Below are positions 1-13,825 of a stretch of DNA of 64,000 nucleotides, one piece after another. How positions within the stretch are numbered: position 1 is the stretch's first letter; every line of letters starts with the position of its first letter. The notes beneath the pieces were generated by a model. The model saw only the letters and a program-made list of their open reading frames with translations, ran no database searches and was not told the DNA's origin. A program made the translations under genes and the position numbers. This DNA comes from Lutraria lutraria (Eukaryota > Mollusca > Bivalvia > Venerida > Mactridae): the NCBI GenBank assembly GCA_964023205.1, contig OZ026842.1:12254716-12318715 (forward strand). Reading direction: 5' to 3'.

Positions 1-153
1 TAAGATAACAGTTTAATTATAACGAATCAACCAATTAGTACATAACCAACCAATGGTGACCATGCATTACTGACCAATCAGAAGATTCAATTTATAATTA
101 TCTCCTAACTTAAATCAACTTTTCAAAGCCTCAATTGTTATTAGTTACAAGTA

Positions 154-368
154 CAGGGCCTTTTTTCCAAAAATTGGGAAGGGGCCTTAGCCTTTCATTT
201 TGGGAAATTCAAGCGCGATATTGGCCAAATTTTGAGAAGGTTAGACAACCGAGTTAGAATAGCATTGTATTTTTGGGAATTTCTTGCCTCAAACTGGGAA
301 AAACAGACTTTTTGCAATTGGGAATTCATGGAATTTCGGCCTCTTGTTATAGAAGGAAAAAGGCCCTG
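154..368. mobile_element. Short inverted-repeat element (CAGGGCC termini)
   Basis: The ends CAGGGCCTTTTTTCC and GGAAAAAGGCCCTG are inverted repeats enclosing 215 bp. AAGTA occurs directly outside both ends, a possible 5-bp target duplication. There is no coding capacity. The CAGGG ends suggest hAT or a similar class, but an 8-bp duplication is not visible. Confidence 0.55.
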
Positions 369-1308
369 AAGTATAGAGATTGTTTTGTAACCCCTGTCCA
401 GAGATGATGCATTGATCAATCTTCTTGTTGTTTTTACTGATACATTTGTGTATTTACATGATGACCTCCCCCCCCCCCCCCGCCTGTGTTGTTTTATTGC
501 CTACATTGTCTATTATTATTGCCCAATTTGTTACTGTATGTTTTTGTCGTGGTTGGTGTAATTGTGTACAATGGTCGGATAAATGGCTGTTCTATTTTAG
601 GATATTTATGTATATATCTACACAAAAATTATGATTTATTGGTATAACTGTTTTGTTGAAAAGGACATATCACCATTATTTACGGTCACTTAGCGATTGC
701 ATGTATCATAAACATTAGTGTCTAAATATATTGATAATTCATTAATTGAAGTCTGTGTATAATGACTTACGTACTAAATGGTTTATTCTGATGCTGCATG
801 ATGTGTTGTTCTTGAAAGTTAGGGATAACTTTCAGAATGACTCGATTTCCTGACTGTCTTGTGCACATGTGTGTTTTTAGTGATCATCAGTAAAAATGGA
901 TCACTTTAAGTATATCTGATGAAGGATTTAAGGATAGTTTATAATGACTGATTTGAACTGTTATACATACTTCAAGATGATCATTATAGAATTATAAGAC
1001 ATATAAATTTGCCATAAAAAAGGGCTGTAGTCAAACCATGAGCCAATATTTTTTTGGGACTGAATCGGGGCCGCAATTCCCCTTTCTGAAAAATATATAT
1101 TTTCCCCCTAAATTCATTATAAAATCTGCTTTATAATGATAATTCTATTTTCTGTAAAATAAGGTTATAACATTGATAATTAAATGTTGGGAGGATGTCA
1201 TATATATACATTATCATGTTATTGTTCCCCTTTAATTGTCCTCTCAAAATGCAGTTTTCCCCTTTTTGGAGACCCCTAAACCTTTCCCCTAAAGGTGAGG
1301 AAAACACT

Positions 1309-1471
1309 ACCTGTGAACAAAGACCAGTACCATTGGGAAATACATAATGTGACCTTTATTGACAGGTGGTCTTAATTTGGAGGTCATTCTAAAGAATCAT
1401 GGATGACAGTTTTTGAAAGAATAAATGACTTTAATTCAGAGGTGGCTGCTATCACTGGTTTAACTGTATCA
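1309..1471. mobile_element. CAGTCAAACC-family MITE copy, decayed
   Basis: Contains the family blocks CCTGTGAACAAAG, GTGACCTTTATTGACAGGTGG, a central AATCATGGATGACAG and the end GGTTTAACTGTA. It belongs to the same imperfect palindrome family as the copies at 26790, 47447 and 59918. Confidence 0.6.
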
Positions 1472-2452
1472 CAGTATGTACATGTATCAATATACTTGAC
1501 TCGTCCTGTGTTTCATGTGTTTGTACATGTATAATGCCTTATGGCTTTCATACTGTTCCATTAATGAATTTTATTATCATTATTTAGATTCCTTACTAAA
1601 ATGCCTGTATAACCTTTGCATAAATAAGTCTTAACCTACAGGGGTTGAATAAATGCATAATTATACTTGTACATGTATTAAACCTAAATGTGTTGAATTC
1701 TACACAGTTGAACCCTTATGGATTGTTTATGTATTAGAATGATGTTTGGGTGTTCCATTGATTTTGTTACCCAACTAACCCTATTTTATGGCACCCTAAA
1801 GTTTGTGACTGTAAAATCCAAAATATGATAATAATTGTGAATGATCATACCTCCAAAGTGTTTAGAAAAAATAAATTGAGGAGGAAAGTTTCATGACCTA
1901 CCTACATTATTTTTAGGGGTCAGGTTCCTATAAGCAGGCCCCTTTTCCCCTCCAACAATTTGATGGCATTGTGGGTAAAATATGTATATATATAAATCTA
2001 CATTTTGTACTAGGTTTCTTTGATTGCTCTAGAGAAAAGATTATTATCAGAGTGTAGGAAAAGCATTCACCATGTTTAACTGTATGTAAAGTTACTGTGG
2101 TTGTATACTGTTCATTGTTGTTGTTGTACCGAACAGGTTTGTTAAAACCACTTGTTTCTATAAATTCCTAGTTTAAAACAACTAAATCATGCCAGTGTAT
2201 GATGTAGTCTAGTTTACCACAATCAAGTTATCATGAAATTACATCCTGGTTGGAGTGACTGTTTGTATGTAATCAGTTTATCATGACTAGGATTGCCATG
2301 CCTTTCATTTGGATATACAGAGTTGATAGATGTATTGGGTTTAACTTAGAGCTTCTGTTAGATTGCTTGGTCATGCATTTAATTTTTTTTTAGGATGAGA
2401 ATGGAGGATTGATGCATGTATACACATTTTTGTTATCTTACCTTGGTGTAAG

Positions 2453-2940
2453 CAATGTTTATGCCCCTGCCATTAGAAATGGAGGTAGGGCATAATGTGT
2501 TACCCCTGTCTGTTTTGGTGTCCGTACATTCAAATTTTGATGTCTGTCCATTCAAATTTTGGTTTCCAAGCCATAACTTGAGAAATATTTCATATATTGG
2601 CAGGGCGCTCCATGGACTTCAAAAGTTAGGGGTCAAAAAGACCCTTAGCTGATAGAAATGCAAAGTCAACATAATTTTCTACTATAGTAATAGTAAAGTT
2701 GACCCTTTGGTTCCAATTCTCAAGAGTCAAAAAACATATTTTTAAAATTTCAAGAGTCAAAATGCCATTTTTTTAAGAGTCAAAGGAGAGCCCTGGATTG
2801 GTTTCATTTTACATGAAGGTGTATAATGATAAAATACAGACTATGTTCGATTTCCATTAAAATCCAAACATTTTTACAGTAGTTATGGCCCCTTTTTGTC
2901 TTAGCTCTCAGCGGGGGCATTCATATCCTCTGGACACATG
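2453..2940. mobile_element. Bivalve-type dispersed repeat fragment
   Basis: Starts GTTTATGCCCCTGCC, runs through a GTCTGTTTTGGTGTCCGTACATTC region and ends with GCTCTCAGCGGGGGCATTCA. From general knowledge this ATGCCCC...GGGGGCAT arrangement is common in bivalve genomes. The open frame at 2455-2652 is part of it and is not a gene. Boundaries are approximate. Confidence 0.5.
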
Positions 2941-3275
2941 TTCATCATAAAATAAATGAAGACTAGTCAAGTTTTCACATAAACCCAACCCTTTAAGTCA
3001 ATTTGCTACATTAAATTCAGTTGGGTGTATGACTGACTTAAGTAACTATACTTTTCTGTCATTAACTTTATTTTAACTAATATTCAGTGGATTATGTGCT
3101 GATTTCTCAAAGTCATGAACATTCCATGATAATATAGTCTTCTGGGAAGTAGCCTGCAGGAGATGAATATGTAGATACATTATTAGTACATAATTTATTT
3201 GATTATGGAGTCATGTGTAAAATATTCCATTGTATATATAATGATGTCTATTGGTCTGGCCTTAGGTTAACTTAT

Positions 3276-3515
3276 AAACTTGAGAACAGTCTCCAAGCTC
3301 AAATCTCAAATTCAATCTCAAAAGTATTTCGAATGAAATGTATCACGGTATAATGTTTCAGAACATAATTCAGATTAATTATAAACGTGGACATTATATA
3401 TTATTTATATATAATCTATATTAAAGTGTTATGTTTCAGTTATAATAATCTTAGAAACATTAAAAGACAAAATATGAGATTTGAACTTTGAGAGCAATCT
3501 CAAGTTTCATTACCA
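3276..3515. mobile_element. Foldback element, copy 1 (ACTTGAGAACAGTCTC)
   Basis: Inverted ends: AACTTGAGAACAGTCTC at the left and GAGAGCAATCTCAAGTTT at the right, with further pairing between TCAAATCTCA and TGAGATTTGA. A related copy lies at 49466-49680. The interior is AT-rich and noncoding. Confidence 0.55.
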
Positions 3516-3579
3516 CAGACCTTTGTCAGCAGATGTGTTACTATTTCAGACAAGTTAGAAACATAATTATGCATATAAT

Positions 3580-3755
3580 GTCAGACCTGTGTTATTTGCC
3601 ACCTCTGATTAAAGGCCACTCTCTGAATAAAGACAATTTTTTTAAAGACTTTAATTGATTATTTAAACAAAATGGCCTCTGGCTAAAACAACCTATCAAT
3701 AAAGGCCACATTTTGTCTTTCCCTAGGGCGGCCTTTGTTCACAGGATTGGGCCAA
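3580..3755. mobile_element. CAGTCAAACC-family MITE copy next to the NCK acceptor
   Basis: Runs from GTCAGACCTGTG through TAAAGGCCACTCTCTGAATAAAG to GCCTTTGTTCACAGGATT, ending about 45 bp before the NCK coding exon. Confidence 0.6.
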
Positions 3756-3799
3756 TGGCTGAAATTCAGTTAAACTGATGGTTTCTTTTATCATTGCAG

Positions 3800-6700
3800 G
3801 AATGTTCAATGAGTGGAGCCAGTAACATGGGTGATACGGACCAGTGGGTGATAGCTAAATATGATTATAAGGCAGAAAATAGCAAGGAACTTGATATGAA
3901 AAAGAATGAAAAACTTATTCTGGTTGATGATACAAAAGAATGGTGGATGGTTCAAAATAGTCGGAATAAATCCGGTTACGTGCCGTCAAATTACGTAAAA
4001 CGATCAAAACCGTCATTTTTCTCTAGTCTGAAAAGTACTCTTGGTCGGAAGCATAAAAATGAATCAAAATGTGTCGGTAGTCCGGTTGTAAGTCGGAATG
4101 GTAATAATGCTGGGTTAGGGGCTTTACCCCTCCCACCGGCCGATACAGGAAGTGATCAAAATAGTACAAATAGTGATAATGTGCAAGTGTGTGATCCGGT
4201 TCAACCGGCTTTTGTAAAATATAACTATACGGCTCAACAACAAGATGAGTTATCATTGACTAAAGGTGAAACAGTTATGGTGCTAGAAAAATCCAGTGAT
4301 GGCTGGTGGAATGGTCGGAAAGGTAACTCAAGCGGTTGGTTTCCATCAAACTATGTGGAAATACAAACTCATACTAACGATAATGCCGATGTGACTACGT
4401 ACACAACCGCCGCTACATTGGATATAGCCACCATGCAAGAAATTGTGACTGCTTTATATAGTTTTACTGGTTCAAGTAGTGAAGAATTAAGTTTTGAAAA
4501 GGGAGATAAACTCGTTATTGTTGATAAACCACCCGAGGATCCCGAATGGTGGCGGGCTCGAAATTCACGAGGAGATGTTGGATTAGTGCCAAGAAACTAT
4601 GTTCAAATCTTGGAAGAAGGAAGTGATATATCGGCGACAAATAGTTCTTGTACGCCACAATCCCAGTCCACAAGTAGCTTGTCTAATACTTCCAGTTTAG
4701 GCGGAGGTGGTAGAAAACAGTTCTGTGTGTCGGGACCACTTTCTGACAAAGAATGGTATTATGGGAAAATCACGCGGCAGCAATGCGAAGAAATGTTGTC
4801 AAAATATGCCGCTGATGGTGATTTCATTATTAGAGACAGTGAATCAACTGTAAGTATTTGGAAAAAAATTATTTAAAAATTTGCTTATAACAACTCATTA
4901 TGGTGCCGTTTTCATAGAACTTAATTTACGCTTTTGGCCATGTTTGAATATCAGACTCCTGTGACACCACTCACATAATCTATCAAGTCCAAATTAATCT
5001 ATGAATAGGGGCCATTGTGCATTAAGGTAGCCGAGGTTATAGGGGGGGGGGGGGGGGGTTTATGTCATTATTGTCATACACCGGTTGCCTGTTGGTACAA
5101 TTAATAAGTGGCATTTATATAATTATATCCATCTTCCATGTTAAAAAAAGGATTTCATTGTGTCAAGGTCTTACTATGAAGTATGATAGTTGATGGAGCA
5201 AGGTAGTTTATCTACAAACATATGTTTTGCCTCAAAATCCACCATCTGGTTGTACTGTACTTGTGGCAGCCTGGTCTTCCATGACAGAAAGTTAGGCCAA
5301 AAAATTATTTCCTCCTAAAATATTTAGCTAAAAGGTCAACAAAACTTTTTTGTCAAGTGTTACGGTATATATAATTATATCCAGGTTTAGATCAAGTTTG
5401 TATGAAATTGAAAATATTGGCAAGCATTGACTGAGACAGGGAAAAGGTTCTGTCAAGTTGGCAGAAACTAGGAACTTCTTAAACGCCCAATCATATTTAT
5501 TGAGAGCTCTACCCTAGTCTTGTGTATTTGCTATAAATGTAATTCTGTTTAATCAGATATTCTCATCTATAGTTGACAATTCTGTGAATGGGAAGTTAAA
5601 ATATTATCACTTTCAATTTACAGATGATGTTTATTACTAGCTCTCTCTTTTGCCAGTGGCCTCATACTGATATCTACAGTTTTCTAATTAGAATTGACTT
5701 AGGCCAAACATAAGTAATTGTGTATTTATGTGTGTATTTATGTTTTATAGGCCGGTGTAGTTTTTAAAGTTTTCCCTGAACAGCTAAAAGATCAGGTTAC
5801 ACAGCCTGCTTGTATAAATATTCAATTTGTTTTGTATTTCAAGCTCTCTTTGTTTTATGATCGTATCAGTTGCTAAAATTTAGAAATTTAGATCCAAACT
5901 AAAGGTTACATCTAGTCAGTCTGACTGTCTGATTCTGCATCACTGGTCTGTACAAATGATATAATTGGTTATTGATTGAATCTGATAACAAACATGGCAT
6001 CAATGCTCTTTGAGAAGGCTTTAAATGCTATATCGGGATGAGTGTGTAATGTAACTTGCGCTGTAAAAAAGAGAAGCTAAAATTTCATATGCGCATTCTC
6101 AGTTCTTGGATGTTTTTTATTGCATTATCTATGTTCATTTATCATGTTATCATTACATTTTACCCTGTGTATAGAGTTGTGTATCAGTTTGTTTTATTGC
6201 ACACAGGGGCTAGTAAGATTCCTTCATTTTTGGCAGATATATCTTTTATTGAGGAAACTACAGTCACTTTTATGAATACAGCAAGCCCCTGTGAGTTAAT
6301 TGAATGAAGTTTCATGTATTTATAAGATCTAGACATCACACTGGCACATGTTGTGCGTTGTTAAACTTATGAATTACTAGGTAAACACTTCTGTAAACAC
6401 TTATTGTCCTTCAATTTGTCATAATTACTGAATTTCTTGTTCACTAAGAGTACTTAGTAACAACTTATATTTGTCATGTACATTTGTAATTATAATGCAT
6501 ATCAAATGACAAAGTTAGTGCTTAATAAATAATGGTACTTAATCCTAATGAAGAGCAATAAGGAAGTGAAATTCCTTGGAAGGCTTTGTCTTAATGAACT
6601 AATTATGAAGTATGTAAGTAACTCGGATATGAAATTATCCTACAGATAACAGAGGGGAAATATTGTGTTTGTGAAATTTTAGTTTCAGATCATATAATAG

Positions 6701-7323
6701 ATCCCACTTACTACTATTTCCTTACAATTTCTGACCAGTAATTACACCTACATTGTATGTTATCAAACACCAGAACTTTTACCATATTATATAACAGCTA
6801 CCAGCGGGAGGTCGCATCTCTTATCCGAAAGTTGATGGCACTTATTTGTTGGTTGACATTATTGTTTAACCTAATACTAGGGTTTTTTAGGAAAAGAGGA
6901 AAATGCTGAGCACTTGTAAAGGGGGAAAATTTACATAAAAGAATCAAGTTTGGAAAATATTTATAACGCAAATAGGGGAAATATAATTTTTTATATAATG
7001 TAGCATATTTTCTGAGGAGAAGATGCTGACTGTCTGTCACTTTCATAGTAAAACTTGTGATATTATGCAATTTTGTACCAGTAAACACTAACCTATTTTC
7101 ATCCTTATATTTGCAGGCTGGTCATTACACAGTTGTGTTAAAAGCTCCAGAAAGAAATAAGCATTTTCGTGTACAAGTGAATGAAGGACTTTACCACATT
7201 GGAGCGCAAAAATTTATTTCTATGGACGATCTTATAGAGCATTATAAAAAACACCCAATATTTAAGTCAGACAATGAAAAATTGTACCTCGTAAAAGCTT
7301 TCACCTATCCTTCAGACTTTTGA
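3800..7323 (+). CDS. NCK: NCK adaptor protein (SH3-SH3-SH3-SH2), two coding exons
   Basis: Cytoplasmic adaptor that links phosphotyrosine signals to actin regulators: the SH2 domain binds phosphorylated receptors and the SH3 domains bind proline-rich partners. Exon A is 3800-4849 and exon B 7117-7323; the donor GTAAGT at 4850 and acceptor TTGCAG ending at 7116 join in phase 0. First ATG is at 3809 (weak context), giving 415 aa; an in-frame ATG at 3827 has a better context (AACATGG) and gives 409 aa. Human NCK1 is about 377 aa. Domains: SH3-1 about residues 12-66 (AKYDY...GYVPSNYV), SH3-2 about 133-187 (VKYNY...GWFPSNYV), SH3-3 about 211-268 (ALYSF...GLVPRNYV), SH2 from about 315 to the end, with the phosphotyrosine-binding Arg342 in [10 protein letters not shown]. 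The intron splits the SH2 just after that motif. An acceptor ends at 3799, so an upstream exon, probably noncoding, exists but was not located. Confidence 0.96.
4850..7116 (+). other. NCK intron (within the SH2 domain)
   Basis: A 2,267-bp intron with GTAAGT and TTTGCAG borders. It holds a 17-G run at 5042-5058 and otherwise AT-rich sequence. I see no further gene; open frames at 6056-6307 and on the minus strand at 6798-7088 look random. Confidence 0.8.
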
Positions 7324-7585
7324 GAGCCGGAAACCAGTCACAAATTTGTATTCATATTATCAGGATAATAAGGTAATTCTGGTTTATGATGATGCCGACA
7401 AGTATTGAACACCAGCTTACATTTAGTCACAAAGCTACAGTGAGTCTGTACTGCTTATAGAACCAGCAGTGTATGCTTACCAGATTTATTGGGTCAAAAT
7501 TGTAGTTTTAAATTCTGTGCCAATATAACAGTGTCGCTGACTGGTCACCTATCAAAATCATTATCACAGCGGTTTTTATAGTGTG

Positions 7586-7591
7586 AATAAA
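7586..7591 (+). other. Candidate poly(A) signal for NCK
   Basis: AATAAA lies 263 bp after the NCK stop codon. The DNA is AT-rich and has many such hexamers further on, for example near 10875, so the real cleavage site may be distal. If so, the 45-bp minisatellite at 7671-8498 would lie in the 3' untranslated region. Confidence 0.35.
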
Positions 7592-7670
7592 ACTTTAGTG
7601 AGTGGACCTGAAGAAGATTACTGAGCAACTGTTCTTAGTCTGTCTGATATGTTTGATTGCATGGTTTACA

Positions 7671-8498
7671 TTATTCTACACCAGTCTGATAGCTGTGGTT
7701 GGTTGTTATGAAGCATTCTACACCATACTTATACCACTGGTTAACATATGTGGTTAACCTGTGTAAATGTTCTAAACCAGTCTGATATATCATGTGGTTA
7801 ACCTGTGTGAAATGTTCTAAACCAGTCTGATAAATCATGTGGTTAGTCTGTGTAAAATGTTCTAAACCAGTCTGATATATCATGTGGTTAGTCTGTGTAA
7901 AATGTTCTAAACCAGTCTGATATATCATGTGGTTAACCTGTGTGAAATGTTCTAAACCAGTCTGATAAATCATGTGGTTAGTCTGTGTAAAATGTTCTAA
8001 ACCAGTCTGATAAATCATGTGGTTAGTCTGTGTAAAATGTTCTAAACCAGTCTGATATATCATGTGGTTAGCCTGTGTAAAATGTTCTAAACCAGTCTGA
8101 TATATCATGTGGTTAACTTTTGTAGAATATTCTTTACCAATCTTGATATAGCATGTGGTTAACCTGTGTAAATGTTCTAAACCAGTCTGATATATCATGT
8201 GGTCAGTCTGTATAAAATGTTCTAAACCAGTCTTGATATAGCATGTGGTTAACCTGTGTAAAATGTTCTAAACCAGTCTTGATATATCATATGGTTAACC
8301 TTTGTAAAATGATCTAAACCAGTCTGATATATCATGTGGTTAACCTGTGTAAAATGTTCTAAACCAGTCTGGTATATCATGTGGTTAACCTGTGTAAAAT
8401 GTTCTAAACCAGTCTGGTATATCATGTGGTTAACCTGTGTAAAATGTTCTAAACCAGTCTGATATATCATGTGGTTAACCTGTGTAAAATGTTTCAGT
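7671..8498. repeat. 45-bp minisatellite, about 18 copies
   Basis: The unit is close to GTTCTAAACCAGTCTGATAT followed by ATCATGTGGTTAACCTGTGTAAAAT, repeated with point variants (GTTAGTCTG, TCTGGTATA) and a few one-base indels. It starts about 350 bp after the NCK stop. Because 45 is a multiple of three, the minus strand stays open for up to 175 codons and reads as a 15-residue repeat; I regard that as a by-product. Confidence 0.95.
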
Positions 8499-11400
8499 AT
8501 TTTTGTTAAGAACCTTTTGTTAGATTCTTCCCATTCAGTCAGTCTTACATACAAATGGAAAGCTGTTTCACAAATCTATTAGAAAAGTATGTAAACTTGT
8601 TATAACAGAATTTGTTTATTCCTATAAGTATAATATTAGCTTTTCATTACTACTGGGGATAAATTTGTTGGATGATTATAAGTGTATTATTCTATCAACT
8701 GATTTTGTGTTAATATTAATAATACATTTTGATAGGGTCAATAACATGTTTATATATGCAGAATAATTGAAAAAAATCTTACTTTAATCAAGAAATCAAG
8801 AAATATATTATTCCATTAGAGTTAAATCTCTTTACCCCTTATAAGAAAGAATTGAGTAATCTAGGCTTAGTGCTAATAAAAAATGATGAAAATACATGTT
8901 TGTAAGCAATAACCAGTTTAACAAGAAGCCTAAGATAAAATTATGTGATCAAGGAGATAACATTGCTATTTCAGCTCCTATCTTAAACAGGGGGTGTAAA
9001 AAGTTCTCAGTTATATCTTAGATCAAATGCCTGGTTGCATGTAACCTTGAATTTGACATCCGAATAATATTTCAAACTGATTTTGTTGTTGATTTTTACG
9101 CAGTTTTCTGTTTTTGCATTAAGATTTCATAATTTATTACAATAGGAAGTAGCTATGGGGGAAAATGAGTCATTTCTAAGTCGGGCTAAAACACAAAGGC
9201 ATACTGCATTGGCTGTTAATCAGGTTTTAAGTGTTAACCTTGTTTTGTACCATTTTTACCGAGAGAATTGTGCTATTTTTCTAGTTTTTTTCCCCTCCTC
9301 TTTTTGATGTAATTAAAGCCATATTAGTGTATGAGTACTGTTTATACTGTTGAATTATCTCCCTTGTTTTGGGACCACTATAGATTCCTGTATGTATAAT
9401 TCTGTATGTATATACTGAAAGTCTCATAACATGTGCTAAAATTGTTTTATTAGATTTCTTAATACTTTGATCAAACAATGTTATATTTTGTCTATCCCAT
9501 GATAAATAATAATACAAAATCCAGACTTATGTATCCTGCTATTAACCGAATTTAATGTTATATGAACTTATATCAGATCTTTTATCTAATTTACCAGGGA
9601 CATTGTGTTGTATATTTTTGCTTATATACAGAAGTAATTAAATTCACCTGAACTTACATGTTTAAAAAAATTAGAAAAAAAATTCTGAAACAGATGCTTT
9701 GAAATGCATTTTAAAATCATTTAGGCAGATATTGTTAGGTTAAAATCATGTTGAAATGTATTAAGTTAGTTACATTAACTTTGAAACTATGTCACAAATT
9801 TTTTTCTAGTTTAAGTTTAGTACATCCTAGTCTTATAGTTGTATGAATATTTGAATTTATTAATACTAAACTTTTTCATTTCTATGTAATTGTTTTTATA
9901 TGACTGCAAGGGAGATCACTCTGGGTTTTTTTGCAGAATTTTGTGAGAGTTGCCATGGAAACAGTATTTTATTTTGTTAGGAATCTCACTCAGTCATTAC
10001 TATTTATACTACCTCTTCCCATGATTATCTCCATAAAATGACCACTTTATGTTGTTTTTTATTTGCTTTCAAGTTTAGAAATTTGTATGTTCCTGCCTTG
10101 ATGATATTTTTCTCGGTTGACACTATTTTATCAATTTTATTTGGATTCTGATATTGAAGAAATGAATTGTTGATTAAAATTTACTGACTCAAAAAAAGTG
10201 CAAATGGACTATGTCGCTTGAAATCTTTAATTGTAATGACAAACAAAAAAATCACTGATCAATTGTTTCTGAGCGCCATACCTGTTCCTAATTAACCTTT
10301 AGTTGAGAAAAAAACACTTTTGAAATAAAATTTCACTGATCAAGTTTTTGAGCACAATACCTGTTCTGTCTAAACTTTTGTACAATGCTTATGCATCATA
10401 ATGTATTTTTGCGTCAGTTTAATGACTGGAAATAGCTGTGCTTTTATCTTTGGCACTTGATATTATAGGATTGTTTTGATTTTATCTGTCTAAAGTTCTT
10501 AATTAATGTGAAAGAAGCTATCCATGTTTATTGAGGACGCTGCTGATGCAAATGTGAGCTAAGTTTAAACAAAATAACAGGTGGCACTGATAGGGAATCT
10601 AACTCTATAATACTTTAATTCTTACACCAAGACTTTTTGTTACAGCTATTTTAATGAAATGTTTACAAAACAGAAGATAGAATACGCAGTTTGTTGGATG
10701 CATATATTGTTGAATTTTCTATTACACTTGTATTATAAACATAAAACTTGTTCACTGGTAGAACTGTTTGTCTGTCTTGCTGAAATACTGCCTTTTATAC
10801 TACAAAGCTTTAACTGTGACGGTAGTTAGTTGTTTATGTGTCATTGATAAATTATTTTGTATAGTTTTAAAGAAATAAATGCATTTCTAGCGATCATTGT
10901 GATAGTGTTCATATATCTGATGTAACTATGATGATTAGACTAAAGAAATGGTCATGTTTTGTGTTTCTTGACCAGAAACAATTTGGTAGGTAGGTTGAAT
11001 AATTTATCCAAACAAATTCTGAAAACTTTGTGTCAGAGAATACCAGGTATGACCCATCGTCAAATATTTTCATACTGCGATTTATGATGTAAGAATTGGT
11101 GCGAAAAAATAAGGTTGGTATAAGGTATATGTACACATGACTATTTTTTATGGTCTAAGATTGTGGTCAGCTAAGTTTTCCATTCTAACATGATACTTTT
11201 GACTTTTTTTTATAATGTCAAGTTAACTTTTTTCTATGACTAAATGTTGAGATTCTGTGTAGTTGATATGTATGCCTCTGGGTCCAATGTTATATTGTGA
11301 GATTCTGTTACAGTCTCAGTAATTTGGTGTTAATTGCTATTGGTTGATTTTGTTTGGATCATCCAATCAACAGTTTGCGATTTGAGAGTTTTCAGCTGTA

Positions 11401-13825
11401 ATTTTCAAGTTTTTTTTTCAAGATAAGTGGCGACTTTGGATGACAAGATATGTGTAAACTGGTGTTCCAACCTGTACTTCTAATACCTTCATATGAAACA
11501 ATATTATATACTTGTCATATATTGATTATACTGTGTTTCAGTAAGACATTAATTTTCCATTTCTCTCTCAGATGCTTATTTAAAGATTCATTCGTATCTA
11601 GCACTGACTCATAGAACTCCCTATTGAAAGTCACTCATTTTACTATAACCTTGTGTGCGTTGCCAAAATAACCATCAGGTTTACATGATTAGATGTACAC
11701 TATTTATAGTCCTCTATCATTTTTCACACCATACATTCAGTATTTCTCATAAATCATCCCCAGCATAATGTCAAACATTGAACAAAATATTTGATTATAT
11801 TCATATTAATATATTGTTGACATAAATGTACATACATGTACCTTTTGTGCATTATTGCTACCATAAATAAATTCATATCATATTAAATTATCTCCGAGTC
11901 ATATTAACATGAAAGTTAGGTAATGTTTTAGTATTGGGCTTTTTGTCCACTGTTTGCAACACATAACAGTTCTTAATTCTTGAAGCTACAGATTTAATTG
12001 CAAAGTTGACTAATTTAGGATTGTTGTTTGAAGCATTGAGGCTCTTTGTGTATTAAGTTGTATTTCATGGAAAAAAATATGTAGACATATTATTCCGTCT
12101 ATTCAGAATTTCTTAAGTTATGACTTAGTGCTGAATTTTCTGTTGAGCAATTTAAGCAAGTTTACAAACCACTTGTGCTGAATTAAAAAAAATCATCTGA
12201 GATGTCTTAACTTATAGACTTAATACAATATCCTGAATCTCATGGTTTATGTGTCTAGGTCAATATAGATAATCAATTTCTAACTACCGTATCTTCTTGT
12301 AGACGTTTCCCCGCTTGATTCGGAAGAGTTCAGCTGTTTTGCATCTTAGCAAATTATACAACTTCAAATGTCAAGACGAAAAAAAAGTAAAATTTGTGAA
12401 GTGTGACATTTTGACATCTTACACTTAGGTGAAGGTTTTGTTTATTGTATTAATATAAAATGAATAAATTTCTATTCATGTCTGAATGATAGGAAACCAA
12501 TTTTTCTAGTGTTTATGGTGTGTCAGTAATTCATTTCACGTATGGGAATACTTCTGTGGATTTTATTTCTGTCCTTTAGATCATTGTTGAAATATTTGAT
12601 GGTGAAACAGTAGCGTTTTATTGATACAAACATATGTCAAACTGGTGTCAAACTATACATTGTTTTATGATTACAAATATTCGACTTCATTGATGGAACA
12701 TAAAAGTTAGCATGTTGGTACGAAATTGTAGACTATATAGTGATTTCTAGTTTTTTCTGTGCAGTTTTATGATGAAATCATCTCCCAACGATCAATATGA
12801 GATGAGAATGTATCATTTAAATATTTATTGTATAAAGATTTTTGTCTGGGAGAAACATGTCAATTGGTTAATGATAAGTTGTGTTCAAAGCATTGCTCGT
12901 TTTTACAGCCCTGTCTGCAAGCATTATCTAAGTGTATAAAGTATTGACAGTCTTTATAAAAATGCTACAAGTAGATAGACTTATTCTGGTTACTAACACC
13001 CTTATACAAGATGGTTTAGTTGTGAATGATACTGAAGTTGTTAAAACAATATGTTTTGCTACTAAATATATATGAAATGGAGACTTATATCAGACAGTAA
13101 AGTGATTTTGATGTTTTATCAAAAGAGATATTAAAGCATGTATCACTAAGTTATAAAAACTGATAAGGAAATAAGAAACTAAAAAAATTATCTGGCAGTA
13201 TTTTCGATTATTGTTTTCTGAAATAAGTTCAATTCATCATAAAATTGTAAAGATATAACATGCTGTACCTTTTAACCTAGACCTTGTTTGTAGTGATCAG
13301 ATTTTCAGCCCTATGACTTAATAATGTAAAAAAAATAACCATTTATGACTAATTCCTTATTTACCCCCCCCCCCCCCCCCCCTTGTGTCAAGGTTTCTTA
13401 CAGTTTATTTTGGGGATATTCTTGATATCCTAATAAGGTCTGGTTCATATTCTAAGTATGATCAGCCATGAGTTACTTCATTTGAACTAGGATTACTGTA
13501 TACTATTTTGAAGGCATTTTAGTTATGCAATGACCTTATCAGTTGTAGAAATATAGTAGATGGTAAAATTAGATATTGCCAATTGATGTACATTTTTTGT
13601 GGCCTTACATTTACTAGAATTGCGTGTTTAAACCTTCTGACTAATGGACCACAGCTGGACTTATTTGTATAGCATTGTTTGTTTTGTATATAGATATTGG
13701 ACAAGTTATTTATTTGTATGTATTTTTGGCTGGCCAAATATGTGCTTGATTCACTTATGACTTCTCGAGGCAAGGATCTACACCACAGTCATTACCATCT
13801 ATATAGACCAAGTTTTTTAGAGCAA

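Larger units (their letters stand above)
1..3799. other. Flank or 5' intron of NCK, repeat-rich, no coding exon seen
   Basis: The stretch ends in the acceptor of the first NCK coding exon. Apart from the elements listed separately, 1021-1310 holds decayed GGGAA/CCCCTTT-type repeat DNA, and 468-481 is a run of C. Short open frames here do not look coding. Confidence 0.5.

Noticed and set aside
3794..3808. Extended NCK start upstream of ATG 3809
   Set aside because: The in-frame triplets before the ATG begin with TTG inside the splice acceptor; the exon starts at 3800, and any upstream coding would need an unseen exon.
7671..8554. Long minus-strand open frames with a 15-residue repeat
   Set aside because: They are the translation of the 45-bp minisatellite; unit length divisible by three keeps the frame open. 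No start context, splice sites or non-repeat coding sequence supports a gene.
13364..13382. Long C run, and other G or C runs (468-481, 5042-5058, 60904-60916, 63973-63984)
   Set aside because: Simple homopolymers common in such genomes; lengths may also be affected by sequencing error. No function inferred.
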